Shown: positions 20,060 through 33,045 of the stretch, piece after piece | Layout of the letters: every line of letters starts with the position of its first letter | Position numbering within the stretch: the stretch's first letter is position 1 | Assembly (NCBI RefSeq): GCF_958979055.1 | Contig: NC_084887.1 | Coordinates: 32,684,044-32,748,043, forward strand | Origin: Alnus glutinosa | Lineage: Eukaryota; Streptophyta; Magnoliopsida; Fagales; Betulaceae | DNA length: 64,000 nt | Reading direction: 5' to 3' | Notes under the pieces: model-generated | The model's input: only the letters and a program-made list of their open reading frames with translations | Database searches by the model: none | What the model was told of the DNA's origin: nothing | Translations under genes and position numbers: made by a program

Positions 20060-23000
20060 AGGAAAAATCTTCTTTCAATGCTCCTTGAATTCGAAAAAAT
20101 TGTGGTTTTCCAGGAAGATTATATAAAATTTTATGTAATAATTTGCACGGGCGTGTGTATATATATATATAGGGGCAGGTGAATTAGAATAGGCAACGTA
20201 GGAAGAGAGACCGAGTTAGACAGGCTCCGAGACTCGGTACATTACGATGGGCTGCATAGACCGAGTTACCCAAAACCGGGGGCTTTAGCCTCTTGTTTTC
20301 CCTCGTTGGAAATTTCTATACTCAGCGTTTGGGGTCTACAGTTTTAGAAAATTGGCAACTATGACTTTGGAACTTCTATAATCACTATTCCAATTCCATA
20401 AAACTCATCCAAAATGACAGCTCGAAATGAATCGGTTAGTTAGTTATGAATAAATTAATAATCTAATTATAAAAAATTAGTAACAGTGAAAGAAGGCTCT
20501 ACGTTTTCTTTATTCCTCCGAGACTCCACCTATCAAGTCTCCCTTGACCCAAGAAAGCATATCCCATTTCTTTGCTTAAACAAATAAACATTTCTATTCT
20601 TATCCTTATCTTTGCGGGAGCTACACATGACTCACATGTGGTAACTAAACGGTGAGAATCGGTTAAATTTAGTTAATTAACATCAGAAGGCGAATGAGAT
20701 TGAAGATTTTAATTTTGAGAGTTGATCTGATCGCTCCCCTCCATTGCTCGGTCCCATGTCATATCTTCTAATTGTAAGGGTAGTCTTCGTCATTTTATAC
20801 CCACCCTTGCCCCCATATGCAAACAATTCGACATGTTCATAATTACCATTATGTCCCTTCGTCCTCATCCAGAACTAGAAGGACCAAAAATCCTCCATAA
20901 TTGCAGCAGCATTATCTTCTCCAACAGAAACGACAACGTATTCTTTTCTTCTTTTTCTTCTTCGTCTTCGTCTTCGTCAATTTATATTCTCTCGGTGTTC
21001 AAATTTTCCGTTTCCAACCGATAATATTCTACAAGATCTTGAATCCAGCTACTAAGTCGTTTTAAATTAAGCTAAAAAATTGTTGTTTTCTGTGGTTTTT
21101 AATTATTTCACTGATATATATATATATATATATAGGTTCCTTGGATCAACCCACAAACAAAGTGTCTCAGATGCTTGCAAGAAGGAAACACATCCACTAC
21201 AATTTGAATTTATGCCCGAACCATTTGAATCCTATTCCCGTCCGAAATTAACTCACACCATTTTCTAGGAATACTGCCATATTAACTCTTATTAATATAA
21301 ATTATTTGTGAATTTTCAACCTTTCTTTATCAACAAAAAGAAAAAAATAAACCATTTGTGTAAATATTAGTCATCTGTTCTCCTTTACATTTACTATAAA
21401 TAAATGAGGTCTTCGCCAAAAGATCAAGTCCATAAATGATTTCCTTATCTACTATGATATTTCCAATTAGTTATTCATATATAAAAAAAAATTATTATAA
21501 CCCACTAGTATTTTGGTTCCATCATTGAGATCTATAATATAATATGTTTCGGTTTCGGCATAAAGTAATGCCACATATTGCATTCTCATCACATTCTGAT
21601 ATATTCTGATATGGCAATGCCCATGGATCTAATAAAATAAATGTGTAGTACGTAGAATTACTCTTAGGCATATTCCTAGAAAAGAAAAAGAATTTTAAAG
21701 GAAAAAGAATTGAGAAATAATTACTACTTCTAATACCTCAAAATATAGGTGTGTCAATAACGTGAAGAAATTAGCTTTCTTAGGTAATTTTTTATTCCGA
21801 TCACATGCTACAACGTGTTTTGGGGGTTGACCTTTTAGCTTTTGGGGCAACATTCTGGTTCACCTCCATATTTTTACTGGACTACCTTTTGGTTTTCGAG
21901 GCGACTTTTATGTTTTGGTCAACCTTTTTGTTGGAAATTTTGACGCCCTAAATTCATTTTAGGGCGAGGTTTTGGTATATGGGGCAACAATGAATAATGC
22001 TGAAAAAGAAAAGTGTTGGATCTCTGCCAATCACTAAAACGAATTAATTAAGCAATAGAAGCCTTCTCTGATCCGTTTGCTCTTCAATGCAACAAAGATC
22101 TACTCATCGAACATAAGATAAAGTGTTACAATCCCAAATATTTAAGAGTTTAACAAAATTAGTATTCAATAATTTTAGAACTTTTGAATTAATGATATCC
22201 ACATCACTGATTCAAGTCACAGAATGAACGATCTAGATTTGGAAGCGACCAAATCAATAAATCAGAATCTAACACTTCCCAAAGCTTTTGAACAGGAAAA
22301 AAAGAGAGTATTTGGTGCAAATGGGGGAAAAAGGTGAAGGCATTCAGAGCTAGAGAATGGGAAATAGTATGGACTTTGCAAGTTGTTATCAGGGATCACT
22401 AGAAAGTGTCCTAATTTTCTCTCAAATATTCAAATATTTTATTCTTCTAGAGTGTCACGCATACTCCAAGAGCTACCAAATATGTTAAATCAAGGCACTC
22501 AACACGTACTCGTATCAATAATAGCAAAAGCTAACCATGGGCTCTGATTGGAAGAGAAACATTTAGGGAGTCCCCCAAGAATAAATAGTTAATATACATA
22601 TTAGGACACTATTTCTAGCCCAAAAGCCTAAACTTATAGGCTTTAGTCGACTTAGGTATATGAACTACTATTTTTCTTTATACTTTACCAACTGGGACGG
22701 AAACCTCACAAATGCTCTCATAACAGTTTAGTCTTGACATTTAGTATAATTTTAGTAAACCAAATTATATGCATATATGCATGATGCACACGTTTTTAAT
22801 TAGTCTTCTAGTTCCGGCCTTTGGGATTTGATGCAAAGGTTCATGATCGAGTGCAAGGGCCACAGGCTGAGAAATATTATTGTTGAAGCATTCAAAGTCT
22901 GTTAAATATATGCAGTTCGATCGGGTGTCTTTTTATCAGAAAAGGGACTCACTACCTGTCCTTGCACTGTTTGCTTGCTTCGAACTCTTGCTTCTGACAG

Positions 23001-23200
23001 AAAGCAAAGCATCCTGATGAAAGCAAGATTTTAAAGGAAGCTAGGACTGAAAATATTTAGTCGGTCGATCGGCAAGAAGTTCTAAGAAGGGACAACCACC
23101 CTTACCATATATGACCAAAATGGCCCTGGCAGACGTAAATTGACTATGATACACTACACATATGCCATGGTTATTAGGGTAAATTGATAGCTTCCTCTAC
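20060..23200. other. Intergenic DNA, no gene seen
   Basis: Mixed AT-rich sequence between the divergent B12D-like and COBL4-like genes, with (TA)n at 21113-21134 and a TTC/TCG-rich stretch at 20945-20980. Short open frames (for example 20833-21024) show no family resemblance. Confidence 0.5.
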
Positions 23201-23203
23201 CTT

Positions 23204-23210
23204 ACCTACC
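23204..23210 (+). promoter_or_regulatory. AC element (ACCTACC), candidate secondary-wall MYB site
   Basis: ACCTACC matches the AC-I/SMRE consensus bound by secondary-wall MYB factors (MYB46/MYB83 type). It lies about 170 bp upstream of the TATA box of the COBL4-like gene. A 7-mer can occur by chance, so function is inferred from the gene's expected role. Confidence 0.4.
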
Positions 23211-23379
23211 CCATGACCACCCATCACCTTCAACTTCAACCAGGACCGTTGGAATGTTGCCGTCACTAGCTCGTTAGTTTAGTCTTTTGTGTCTCCCGCC
23301 TATTCTCTCCCCTTGTCATTGCTTCAAGATATGGGAAGCAAATCATAAAACTCCACGAGGGAGAATGCGATCGACTTGA

Positions 23380-23388
23380 CTATATATT
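23380..23388 (+). promoter_or_regulatory. TATA box of COBL4-like gene
   Basis: CTATATATTT lies about 205 bp before the start codon, which would give a 5' UTR of roughly 170-180 bp. Confidence 0.5.
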
Positions 23389-23591
23389 TTTTTTATGCTA
23401 CTAACAACCATTAGGTAAGCCATCTCTAGACCCTGACATTTCCTTTGCAGGGTGTCTTTCTTTCTTATATTATGTGCATGGCCACAGCTTCTCTCATGAT
23501 CCCTGAACAGCTATATTGAACGACTGAATAAATCTGCAATCCCAGTTCAGAACTCATTTGCCATTATCAGTATCATAAGCTTGAAATCACT

Positions 23592-26500
23592 ATGAGATTT
23601 GCCGTCTCAGCTTTCTTCCTCCTCGTGTTGCTTTCTTATGCAGGTAAAGCTTATGGGAATTCCCTGAATCCTGACTGGATAAACTTGCTTCTTTGCTTCA
23701 TTGTTAATTTCTTTTTCTTTTCTTTGTAGCCGCATATGATCCATTGGATCCAAATGGAAACATTACGATTAAGTGGGATGTAATGTCTTGGACCGCAGAT
23801 GGCTATGTTGTAAGTTACAGCTTCACAAATTCTCTTCTCATCAATGTGGAAGCCTCATTTTCCAATTTTTCAGTACAATATATGGATGACTATGCTTTTT
23901 TTTCCAATATGGCAGGCGGTTGTGACAATGAACAACTTCCAGATATACCGCCACATCATGAGTCCAGGTTGGACCTTATCATGGACATGGGCTAAGAAGG
24001 AAGTGATATGGTCCATGGTGGGTTCTCAGACCACTGAACAAGGAGACTGCTCCAAGTTCAAAGGCAACATACCTCATTGCTGCAAGAAAAATCCGACAGT
24101 TGTGGATCTGCTCCCTGGTGTTCCTTACAACCAGCAATTCCAAAATTGCTGCAAAGGTGGTGTGGTGGCAGCATGGGGACAGGATCCAGCAGCTGCTGTC
24201 TCAGCCTTCCAATTGAGTGTGGGGCTGGCGGGTACTTCAAACAAGACAGTGAAGCTCCCAAAGAACTTCACTTTGTTGGGTCCAGGACCAGGGTACACGT
24301 GTGGCCCGGCAAAGGTTGTGCCTCCCACCAATTTTCTCACACCAGACCTCCGCCGGAAGACTCAGGCACTGAGTAAGTTGCCTTGTCTCTTCACATTATC
24401 AATAGGTGTATGTATAAGAATTGGGCAACAGCAACCTGAACTCTTTCATATAAAAGACTATTCCCAGCAGCTTTCACATGTTAATTATTAATGTAATCTT
24501 CTTCAAAAAGAGGAGTTCAAATTAAACTATTCGAAGTACATGACTATTTTATTTGCAACTTTCCCAACATTAATTAATTGAAGTTTGTAAAACTACCCCA
24601 GATGAACTTGTTTAACATGATCTTTTTCTCTAAAACACCCTAGTAATGATGCTTTTGATTAATTGTTTAAAAGATTACTCCTCTTGTGGAATTTTTATTT
24701 GACTATATATAAATTTTATTTTTACCACTCAATTAATTAATTTAAATTGAGATTGAAAATGTTTGACACGAACCGCGAACCCAATACAAAATTAGAAGAT
24801 TAATGTTGTAATAGAGTTTGGATAAAAAACGGGTCAACCCAATTAAACACAATTAATAAACAAGTCAAAATGGTGTTGAGTACCCATAATTAATCCACTT
24901 TAATTAATTATGATTATGAATAATGATTATCAAATTGATTTTGTCATGAATCTAATTGTGAATGTGTATAATCGATGTAATTTATGCTTATAAGATATGA
25001 AATTGGGTTGATCAAGTCAGATCTAATATTTATTGAGTTCTAAATTAATTCGTCGCTATGATCTGCTGTAGAATGGCTAACAAGTTTATCATTTTTGTAC
25101 AGTGACATGGAACGTGACCTGCACTTATTCACAGTTTCTTGCAAGGAAAAACCCGAATTGTTGTGTTTCTTTCTCATCCTTCTACAATGAGACAATCACT
25201 CCTTGCCCCTCTTGTGCTTGTGGTTGCCAGAAAAACAACAATTGTGTCAAGTAAGTCTTTCGTTTTTAATATCTCGACTTCAATACAATTAAGAATTTCC
25301 ATTCAAAATTAACTAAAAAATTACCTTTTTTATTTTAGCCTTTCATTTTTCCAAAATACCTACATCTCACTTTTTATTTTTCATTAAATCCTGTTAAAAT
25401 TTTTCAAAATACCCTTTTTTTTTGGAAAAAAATTATAATTTTTTTTTTCAAAGATTCAGGCGTGGGTATTTTTGCGAATTTCGTTAAATCCTGACTAACG
25501 CCTAAATCTTTGAAACGGAAAATCCTATCGGATTGGTGAAATTGAAAACAATTGAAAGATAGATACATTAAATTGAAAGTTTTTGAAGTTCAGGGTGGTA
25601 ATTGTAAATGTGATGGAAGCTCAAAGGGAGTGAAGTTTTTCCAAGTTAATATTATTATTTTTTTTGAATTTATTTACATTTGGTGAGCTACAATGCTCAC
25701 CAATATTTAGGCTAAAGTAGCTAGCCGGATTAGCTACGTTCATTTCTACCTAAATTTTGCATTCCGGCTAGCCAAAATAACCTTTAAAATCACATTAAGA
25801 ATGATCGATGATGGTTTAACAGGATGATAAAAACCAAACATATATAGCTTGTGTGAGACTGTGAGAGAGACCAACAAGAATGAAGAATTCTTCTGTATAT
25901 TGCTTGATGATAATCGATTTACATTGTGGGGTATTTATACAAGAAATTTAGATTACATAATTTGTATGAATTAATTGTGATTTTTCTATATATACATGGA
26001 AAATGATGTTTTAGAGGGAACGTTAACTTCGGAGTTTTCCTTTTTCATTTGATTTGTTAACGTTGCTGATCGACGTTTTCCTTCATTGCTAATTGCTCAT
26101 ATTTGTTTCCTCAACACATGCAGGAGCAACTCCAAAATTCTTCAGGTGAAGGGAATAAACACTCCGAAGAAAGACAATAGTCCGCTGCTGCAGTGCACGC
26201 ACCACATGTGCCCGGTCCGAGTGCACTGGCATGTGAAGCTCAACTATAAGGACTACTGGCGTGTGAAGATTGCCGTTACAAACTTCAACTACCGGATGAA
26301 CTACACGCTTTGGAGTCTTGTTGTGCAGCATCCAAATCTTAACAACGTGACACAAGTTTTCAGCTTCGATTACAAGCCTCTGGTTCCCTATGAATCCATA
26401 AGTAAGAGACAATAAACTTCCATTTATTGATCGAATGTCTGTTCTGTTCAGGTGAAAATATTCTGACTGACATGGCTGCTACTTTAATTATTATATGCAG

Positions 26501-26781
26501 ATGACACGGGTATGTTCTACGGCATGAAATACTATAATGATTTGCTTATGGAAGCTGGGCCGACAGGTAATGTTCAGTCGGAGGTGCTTCTTCAAAAAGA
26601 CAAGAATACTTTCACCTTCAAGCAGGGGTGGGCATTTCCTCACAAAGTTTACTTCAATGGTGATGAGTGCATGCTGCCCCCACCTGATACATATCCATTT
26701 CTGCCAAACCCTGCCCATAAAAACCTGCTTGCTTTATCAACATTGATTTCTTCATTGCTTTTCCTGTTGATGTCTATCTAG
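23592..26781 (+). CDS. COBL4: COBRA-like protein, COBL4/IRX6 type
   Basis: Six exons: 23592-23643, 23730-23809, 23916-24372, 25103-25250, 26124-26401 and 26501-26781, all GT-AG with consistent phases, 431 residues. The N-terminal signal peptide (MRFAVSAFFLLVLLSYA) is followed by AAYDPLDPNGNITIKWD, the conserved cellulose-binding-like N-domain, the CCVS motif (216-219) within a Cys-rich region (PCPSCACGC), and a hydrophobic tail (about 413-431) preceded by small residues, as expected for a GPI anchor. COBRA-like proteins sit at the outer plasma membrane and promote cellulose deposition; the COBL4/IRX6 and rice BC1 group acts in secondary walls. The sequence reads closest to Arabidopsis COBL4 in GSQTTEQGDCSKFKG, NNVTQVFSFDYKP and the MFYGMKYYNDLLMEAGP block. 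It is tail-to-tail with a COBRA-type gene 895 bp away. Confidence 0.93.
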
Positions 26782-29700
26782 ACTTTGGAAATGTCCAGTA
26801 TTGAAAATTTTGAAGCTAAGGTTACTTTGACACAGGCGAAACAGAGCACAGGTGTAAAAATTCACAACATTTTTTAAACAACCATGGAAGTGTATCCTAC
26901 AATATACGAGCTTGTGAATAGAACATTGAAATTCGACTCTCAGCAATGGAATCTATTTGTATTTTGATTGCTTATACTGCAATGTGATACTAAAGCTTCA
27001 CCTATCACCTATGTTTCTCTGTGCAAAATAAGCAGGGCTATTAAAAAGGTTAAACTCTACTGGGAAAAAGCAAAAAAAGAAGAAGCTCAATATAGTTTCA
27101 AGTAGAACCTTATTGATAAGGGTGTTTGATTCACATGCAAAATCGACTCTAATCCATCACGAAATGTGGTGTAATTCAATCAACAAGCTCATCTGGTAAA
27201 TGAAAAGAGGAATAATAAACAAAAAAATTCTTGTGATAACCAGAAATAGCTCCATATCCTGTCAAATATTTCTTGTTATTATAATTACAATTACAGTACG
27301 GATGTGAATATTGTAGAAACAAGGTGATTTGGTAGGTGGAACCAACATAAAAGTGCTAGAAGTAACAAAAAGGCAGTGAATTCACCCACCCATATGCAAT
27401 ACAATAAAATATTAGTGAAACAGATCAAAGTGGACACCAACTCAACTTAACTGCTGCTGGAAGTCATTGCCCAGATGCATGGGTCCTGGAGTCAATTTCG
27501 TCCTTGCGAAAAATTCAGAATATCATAATTTATTGTATAAGTGGGAGGTAATATTTGTTTAAGAGACAGATTAATATTCGCTTTACTGTCCAAGAGTTCA
27601 GTGATTTTCCTTACAGTTTTTTATTTTGCTTTCATTAATTTCTGTAGTTCCACGTATGTATTTCCAGCAGACACTTTAGGAATAGGCAAGCATGAATGTG
27701 AAGGCTAACAAGAAAGTCATGATTAGAGTAAGCGAGGAGATGTGTCGCGCCGAACCAGTATTTGGCAACCAAGGATAGGCATCAGGAGGCGGCATGACGC
27801 AGTTATCACCGTTGAAATACACCCTCCTGGTGAAAGCCCAACCCTTCTCAAAAGTGAAAGTCGCATCCTTCTGAAAAAGTAGCTCTGACTGAACGTTACC
27901 AAGATCGCCAGCTTGCGTAAGAAAATCATTGTAGAACTTAATTCCCCATAACATTGCAGTATCATCTGTTGAAAATCAAAATCCATTAAATACCCTTTCT
28001 CAACTTCCAAGTTCCAATACCCATTAAAAGCAAGAGTAAAACATGTGGATGTATTATGAAAAATCATGATAACCAATCAATTACTTTATAAATCAGTAAT
28101 AACCACCAATTTAGAATAATGGGATGATGTGCCCCTAGCAAAAGAGAATTACTATCCAATTCCTCCCCTCCCCCAAAATGATGATAACCCACACAAAATA
28201 AACAAAAAAAGGAAAGGAAAAAAGAGAGAACAAAGCTGTTAGGTCTCACTTACTTATTGCTCCTCCATAAGGAGTTAATGACTTGTAGTAAAAGCTGAAA
28301 ATCTCGGTCAGATTGTTGAAGTTGGGTTGTTGAACAACTAGGTTCCAATCTGAATAGTTCATCCTGTAATTGAAGTTTGTAATTGTGATCTTCACCCGCC
28401 AGTATGCCTGGTAGTTAAGTTTAATATGCCAGTGGACTCGGATTGGGCACATATGACTCGTACATTGAACCAGAGGCGTATAGCTATTATTGCCAGAGCC
28501 TGAAACAACTGAATGTAGAAGTGGTGAATTTGGCCTGTAAACCACACAGAAAATAATATATAAGAAAATTATCATCCACACAGAAGTTAGAAGAAACAAT
28601 TAAGCTGTTCTGGCTAAAAAAAACTTACTCAACACAGCTCCCTGGCTGGGTCATGTTGCTTTGGCAGGCACATGAACATGTTGGGCAGGGCACTATTGTG
28701 TCATTATAGAAGGATGAGAGTGAGACACAACAAGTGGGAGCTTTTTGCGCAAGAAACTGTGAATATGTGCACGTAACATTCCATGTCACTGCCATAAAAG
28801 AGAGATGAGTTTGAAACCTGACATATCTCTTGGTATATTTTCATTCATTGATTCAGTTATGTTTTAATTTCTTGTTTGATTGGTAATTTTTAAATCAATT
28901 TCATCCCACCCGTTTACCATCCCATTTAGAATTTTTGACAGAGGTGACAATTATAGTAACTAATAATTTATCTTTCTTAAATGTAATTATAAAAATAATC
29001 AGGTAAAAATACAGATATAGCTAAATAAGTGTCCGGGAAGAGAAAAACAACAGCTATTGGATAACAACTTTCTCACGAATAACATGATCACCATTTCCTA
29101 TAACCATTAGAACATACACGCGCATAAAGAATCTAGGTGAAATTCTGCACAAGAAATTTATATTAGTCTGTCATCTGCTGTAAAAACGAAAATATGACAC
29201 TGCAGGCATGGTCCTTAAAGCTTAGAAGGAACATCTATAGATGTGATCTTCATTAAGGAACTTACTCAAAGCTTGTGTGACCCTCCTTTTATCCGTTGTA
29301 AAAAATTTACTAGGTTTAACAATTGTTGCAACTCCACAAGTATAACCAGGCCCTGGTGCCTTCAGAGTGAAGTTTTTAGGCATTCTGACTGTTTTAATGG
29401 AGGTTCCAGCTGCACCAACACTGAGCTGAAATGAACTTGCTGCATTAGCTGGATCTTGCGTCCATGAACTGAGTACACCGCCTTTGCAACAATTTGCAAT
29501 TTGTTGGTTGTAAGGTGTGCCCGGCAATAGATCCACAATTGTTGGGCTCTTTTCACAGCAATATGGGATGTTCCCTTTAAATCTAGAACAATCCCCTTGC
29601 TCTGTGGCTTGGCCTCCCAACATGCTCCATATTATCTCCTTCTTTGCCCACGTCCATCCCAGTGACCACCCTGGTGCTTGAATGTGACGATATTGCTGGA

Positions 29701-31900
29701 AGTTGTACATTGTAACAACTGCCTGCCCATTCCATGGAGATGCTGATCAGATAACGGAAATGACATTATATCCATCTGATCATGTATATTCCAACAAACA
29801 AAGGAGATGATGCTAATATGCTGAAAACAGAAACACTTCATGTGACTGTAGGTAATGAAAGCCATTTGCTTAACCAATCATTTTTAAGATAACAAAGCCT
29901 AAAATTCACAAAATTGACTCAGAATTATACCTAGGTTGAGTTAAGGGAAAAATTCAGATTCCAACGACATAAAAACGTTGCTCATCAGGAATATCTCAAG
30001 TAGGGAAACTGTAATGGGAAAGAAGAGCTCAATGTTGCATTTTGTATAAACATGTAGACATTATAGCCAATGAAATGGGAATTGAAGTTTGATAGAATTT
30101 CTTCTGCCATAGGTAACCCTCCATCAATCTAATGAAGACGCAAATTATAAACCCAAACAGAAGAATAACACTGTTTCTCAAAAAGTTCAGATAGAATGCT
30201 TGAAGAACTGGACAAGCACATATAGTTCTTCTCTCTAGCTAGCTATATAATGTGGTCCACGCAACAAGCAATCAGTGCAATATATATATATATAAACTAA
30301 AACTCACAGCATAGCCATCAGCAGTCCAGCTCATTATATCCCATTTGATTGTGATATTTCCATTTGGGTCAAGTGGATCATAGGCTTCTGAAAAAGGAAC
30401 AACCAGCCAAAAAATAAGACAAATAAAAAGGTCAGTATTTTCAACTCCTTGGCAAATAACCATTACATATTGGAAATTGTAAAAAATAAAAAATAAAAAA
30501 TAAAAAATAAAAAAATAAAAAAATAAAAAAGACTTTTCTAAGCTTGTTTTGGTATTTGTTAAAATTTACAATCAAATCAAATCCCATAATATATTCTAAC
30601 AATATTAACAAAAACTAGAATATAAACAGTAGCCTGTTTGGCTAAATTAAGAAGATAATAAGAATTTTATATCTTGATCATTCCTAGTCCCAGTAAAAGA
30701 GCAAGATCTCAATTATCCAAGTTACTGGTTTCTTAGACAAAAGTTTTGAAATGAAAAACTAAAGATTCATTCTAGACTTGTTTCGTTTCTTTTCTTTCAT
30801 ATAAGAAAATTAAAAGCCAAATCAGCTTTCTTCACCAGATTCTCATTTAATAGTAACATTTTCTATACATAAAAAAAGCAAGTTGAATGATTATATGAAG
30901 AACAGCATAATCCCAACTAGACATAGCTTCATATTTTCCATAACCGATTTTAGAAAGTACTGAAATCAAGAACTAAAGCTCATGTTTCATCATCAACCTA
31001 AACGTGAGAGCAAAATATGATAAATGTTTGAACATTTTGATCACTAAAGGAAAACACATTTCCTCATTAATCAAAGTCAATAAAATAAAATAAAAATAAA
31101 AATAAAAAAAGCCTGTCCACAAATATTTCTCCAATCAGTCAAGCACACCGCGAGAAATGCAATTCATAAAGAATAAGACCATTGCTTTCTGTTACTGATT
31201 AAAGGTTAACAAAATACTCATTAACACAAACAAGAAACAGGGAAAGATTCTATCTTTGCAAAGATTGAAGGAAGAAGAAACAGAACTCGCCAACCTGTTG
31301 AAGTGAAGTTAGTGCATAACAGCAGAAACAAAAGCAAAATGGTGAATTTGGAGAAGATTCCCATCATGGGTGAGAAGAAAAAGCCCATTTTTCTTGGTGA
31401 ACGTTTTTCTTCTCGTCTCAATGAATGTCTGTATTCTTTGGCTCAGGCCTCATGAGTAAGTCACCGAGGAAATGGTCTTCGGAGGGAGGTGTTTTGTTTT
31501 TCTCCGGAGCCATCAGAGGGAGGTTGGAACTTGCAAATATTGTGGAAAACTATTATCAACAAACGTATTCACCAGACTACCAGTCACGAAAAGAAGAGGT
31601 TGCATCTGGCCGGGGAGACTAAAAATAAATTCAGATCACTTTATTCTATTAAATTGAGATCATTTGTTTTAGAAGAACCGAAGAAACAGGAGGTGATGCA
31701 AAAACACTCGATACGCGCCCATTTATTCATGTTTTTTTCAAATCAATCATTAAAAATTTAAAATTGTACAACCCATACCTAAATCTTATAGATATAATGA
31801 TTGACTTTAAAAAAATAAAAATAAAAAAATGACAGAATAGCACGTCTCTTAATCAAAATATTATTCTACATATGAATGAAAACGGTATAACCGTATAAGT
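26644..31900. repeat. Tandem duplication, unit A
   Basis: The block runs from inside the last exon of the COBL4-like gene, through the shared 3' region and the whole minus-strand COBRA-type gene, to about 530 bp upstream of that gene. Exons, introns and spacers are collinear with unit B (34629-40790). Confidence 0.85.
27676..31367 (-). CDS. COBRA-like protein (COB/COBL1/2 type), copy A
   Basis: Six exons on the minus strand: 31295-31367, 30308-30387, 29266-29722, 28629-28788, 28254-28534 and 27676-27965. All are GT-AG and phases match the COBL4-like gene exactly (exons 2 and 3 are 80 and 457 bp in both); about 446 residues. Signal peptide (MMGIFSKF...FTST), then EAYDPLDPNGN, the CCVS motif in a Cys-rich region, CTSHMCPIRVHWH, FEKGWAF and a hydrophobic GPI-type tail. 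GGQATEQGDCSRFKG and NDFLTQAG place it near COB/COBL1/COBL2, which act in oriented cellulose deposition in expanding cells or seed mucilage. Oddities: CSCAC instead of CSCGC, AGDLGN instead of AGPLGN, AFTRR instead of AFPRR, PYCCEK instead of PHCCKK, and loss of the NKT glycosylation site (now IKT). The upstream DNA is about 0.86 kb shorter than in copy B. The open frame suggests a gene, but constraint looks relaxed. An in-frame Met lies further upstream at 31421. Confidence 0.85.
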
Positions 31901-31908
31901 ACAAGCAA

Positions 31909-31911
<3 letters not shown>

Positions 31912-31950
<39 letters not shown>
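31912..31950. repeat. (TA)n microsatellite
   Basis: An uninterrupted TA run at the end of duplication unit A. Confidence 0.95.
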
Positions 31951-31954
<4 letters not shown>

Positions 31955-32131
31955 AATGCTATAGCTTATAATGTTTTTTTTTTTTTGAGTCCTTTTATAT
32001 TGAAATGACATTCTATTTTTTTAATAAAAATAAGAAAGATAAATCAAGCTGTAATTTTTTTTTTAATAAAAACAGAATGTCAACATAGAAAGACCAAAAA
32101 AAAAAACACTAGAATAAGCTCTAAAATTTTT
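31951..32131. mobile_element. Fold-back MITE-like element
   Basis: The two ends are imperfect inverted repeats: left 'gcttataatgtttttttttt' then 'tgaaatgacattct'; right, reverse-complemented, 'gcttattctagtgttttttt' then 'atgttgacattctg'. About 180 bp, non-coding. Confidence 0.6.
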
Positions 32132-32159
32132 CAATATATATATAACCTTAAATTTTAGG

Positions 32160-33040
32160 GTTAAATACTCCTATGATCCATAAGTTTTGAAAACTTTATT
32201 TTTTAGTTCCTGAGTTTTAATTTGCATCACAGATGATACTTCAGTTTTGGGAAATGACCGAAGTAGTACCTCGGTTAATTTTTCCGTCCAAAAACTAACG
32301 GCCCGTCACGTCACTAACATTTAGCACCACTAGAAAATTGACACCTGTCTAGTTAGTCACATCAACATCCATTTAATTTCCAAATCACACAAACACCTCC
32401 AAATCACACAAACACCTCCACATCACACACCCACCTCATTTGTTTATTTTGGGGAAAAAATATTTTTTGTAATTTAAGAAACTTAAAATTGAAAATCAAA
32501 TATTCAAATATTTCAAACAAAAAATTGAAAGTAGAAAAGAATCATCGTTCATTTCAAAAAGAAATCAAAAGGGAATTGCCAAAGAGAAGAGGACGGAATA
32601 ATCCTAATCCCTAAACTCCCTCCCGAACTCGCTCCCATCGAATCCACAAATCCGGCCGACTCCTAACCGAACTATCTCTCGATTTCTCTCCTAGACTCTC
32701 TCTCAAACACGATCAAACGAAGTCGCCCAGTGTTTTTGGAGTTGCTGACTTGCCGATTTCCTCCATTAAGTCTCTCAAAGGTGAACAGAAGTTGGATGAC
32801 TTGCCTAGCTCAGACATAACCATCTCCAAAGATGGCTTCTTGTTGCACACGAGATTCCAAAGGAAATGAAGTTTCCTGTGGTGTAGAGAAGATCAGTTCT
32901 TAGGCCCAAATTTTTTCTAAAATTTGTAATTTTTTAGTTTTTTTTTCTTAACTTTTTTTTGGTTTTAAAAAAAAAAAAATGCTTCGTTTGAAGATTTAGA
33001 CAATTTTTTGTTTGTTATGTGTTTTGTGTTGTTCGTTCCT
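32160..33040. other. Non-coding leader of GRF-type gene relic / repeat
   Basis: Contains 'cacagatgatacttcagtttt' and 'ccgtccaaaaactaacgg', phrases that recur in the repeat array downstream of the GRF relic. A TC-rich tract lies at 32590-32710. No open frame of note. The relic may sit inside a larger repetitive element. Confidence 0.45.
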
Positions 33041-33045
33041 TGAAA

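Noticed and set aside
20833-21268. Small plus-strand frames as genes
   Set aside because: They contain Ser/Phe runs from TTC/TCG repeats and (TA)n translations, with no recognisable domain.
24058-24340. Minus-strand frames within COBL4 exon 3
   Set aside because: Antisense shadows of the coding exon, with no family resemblance.
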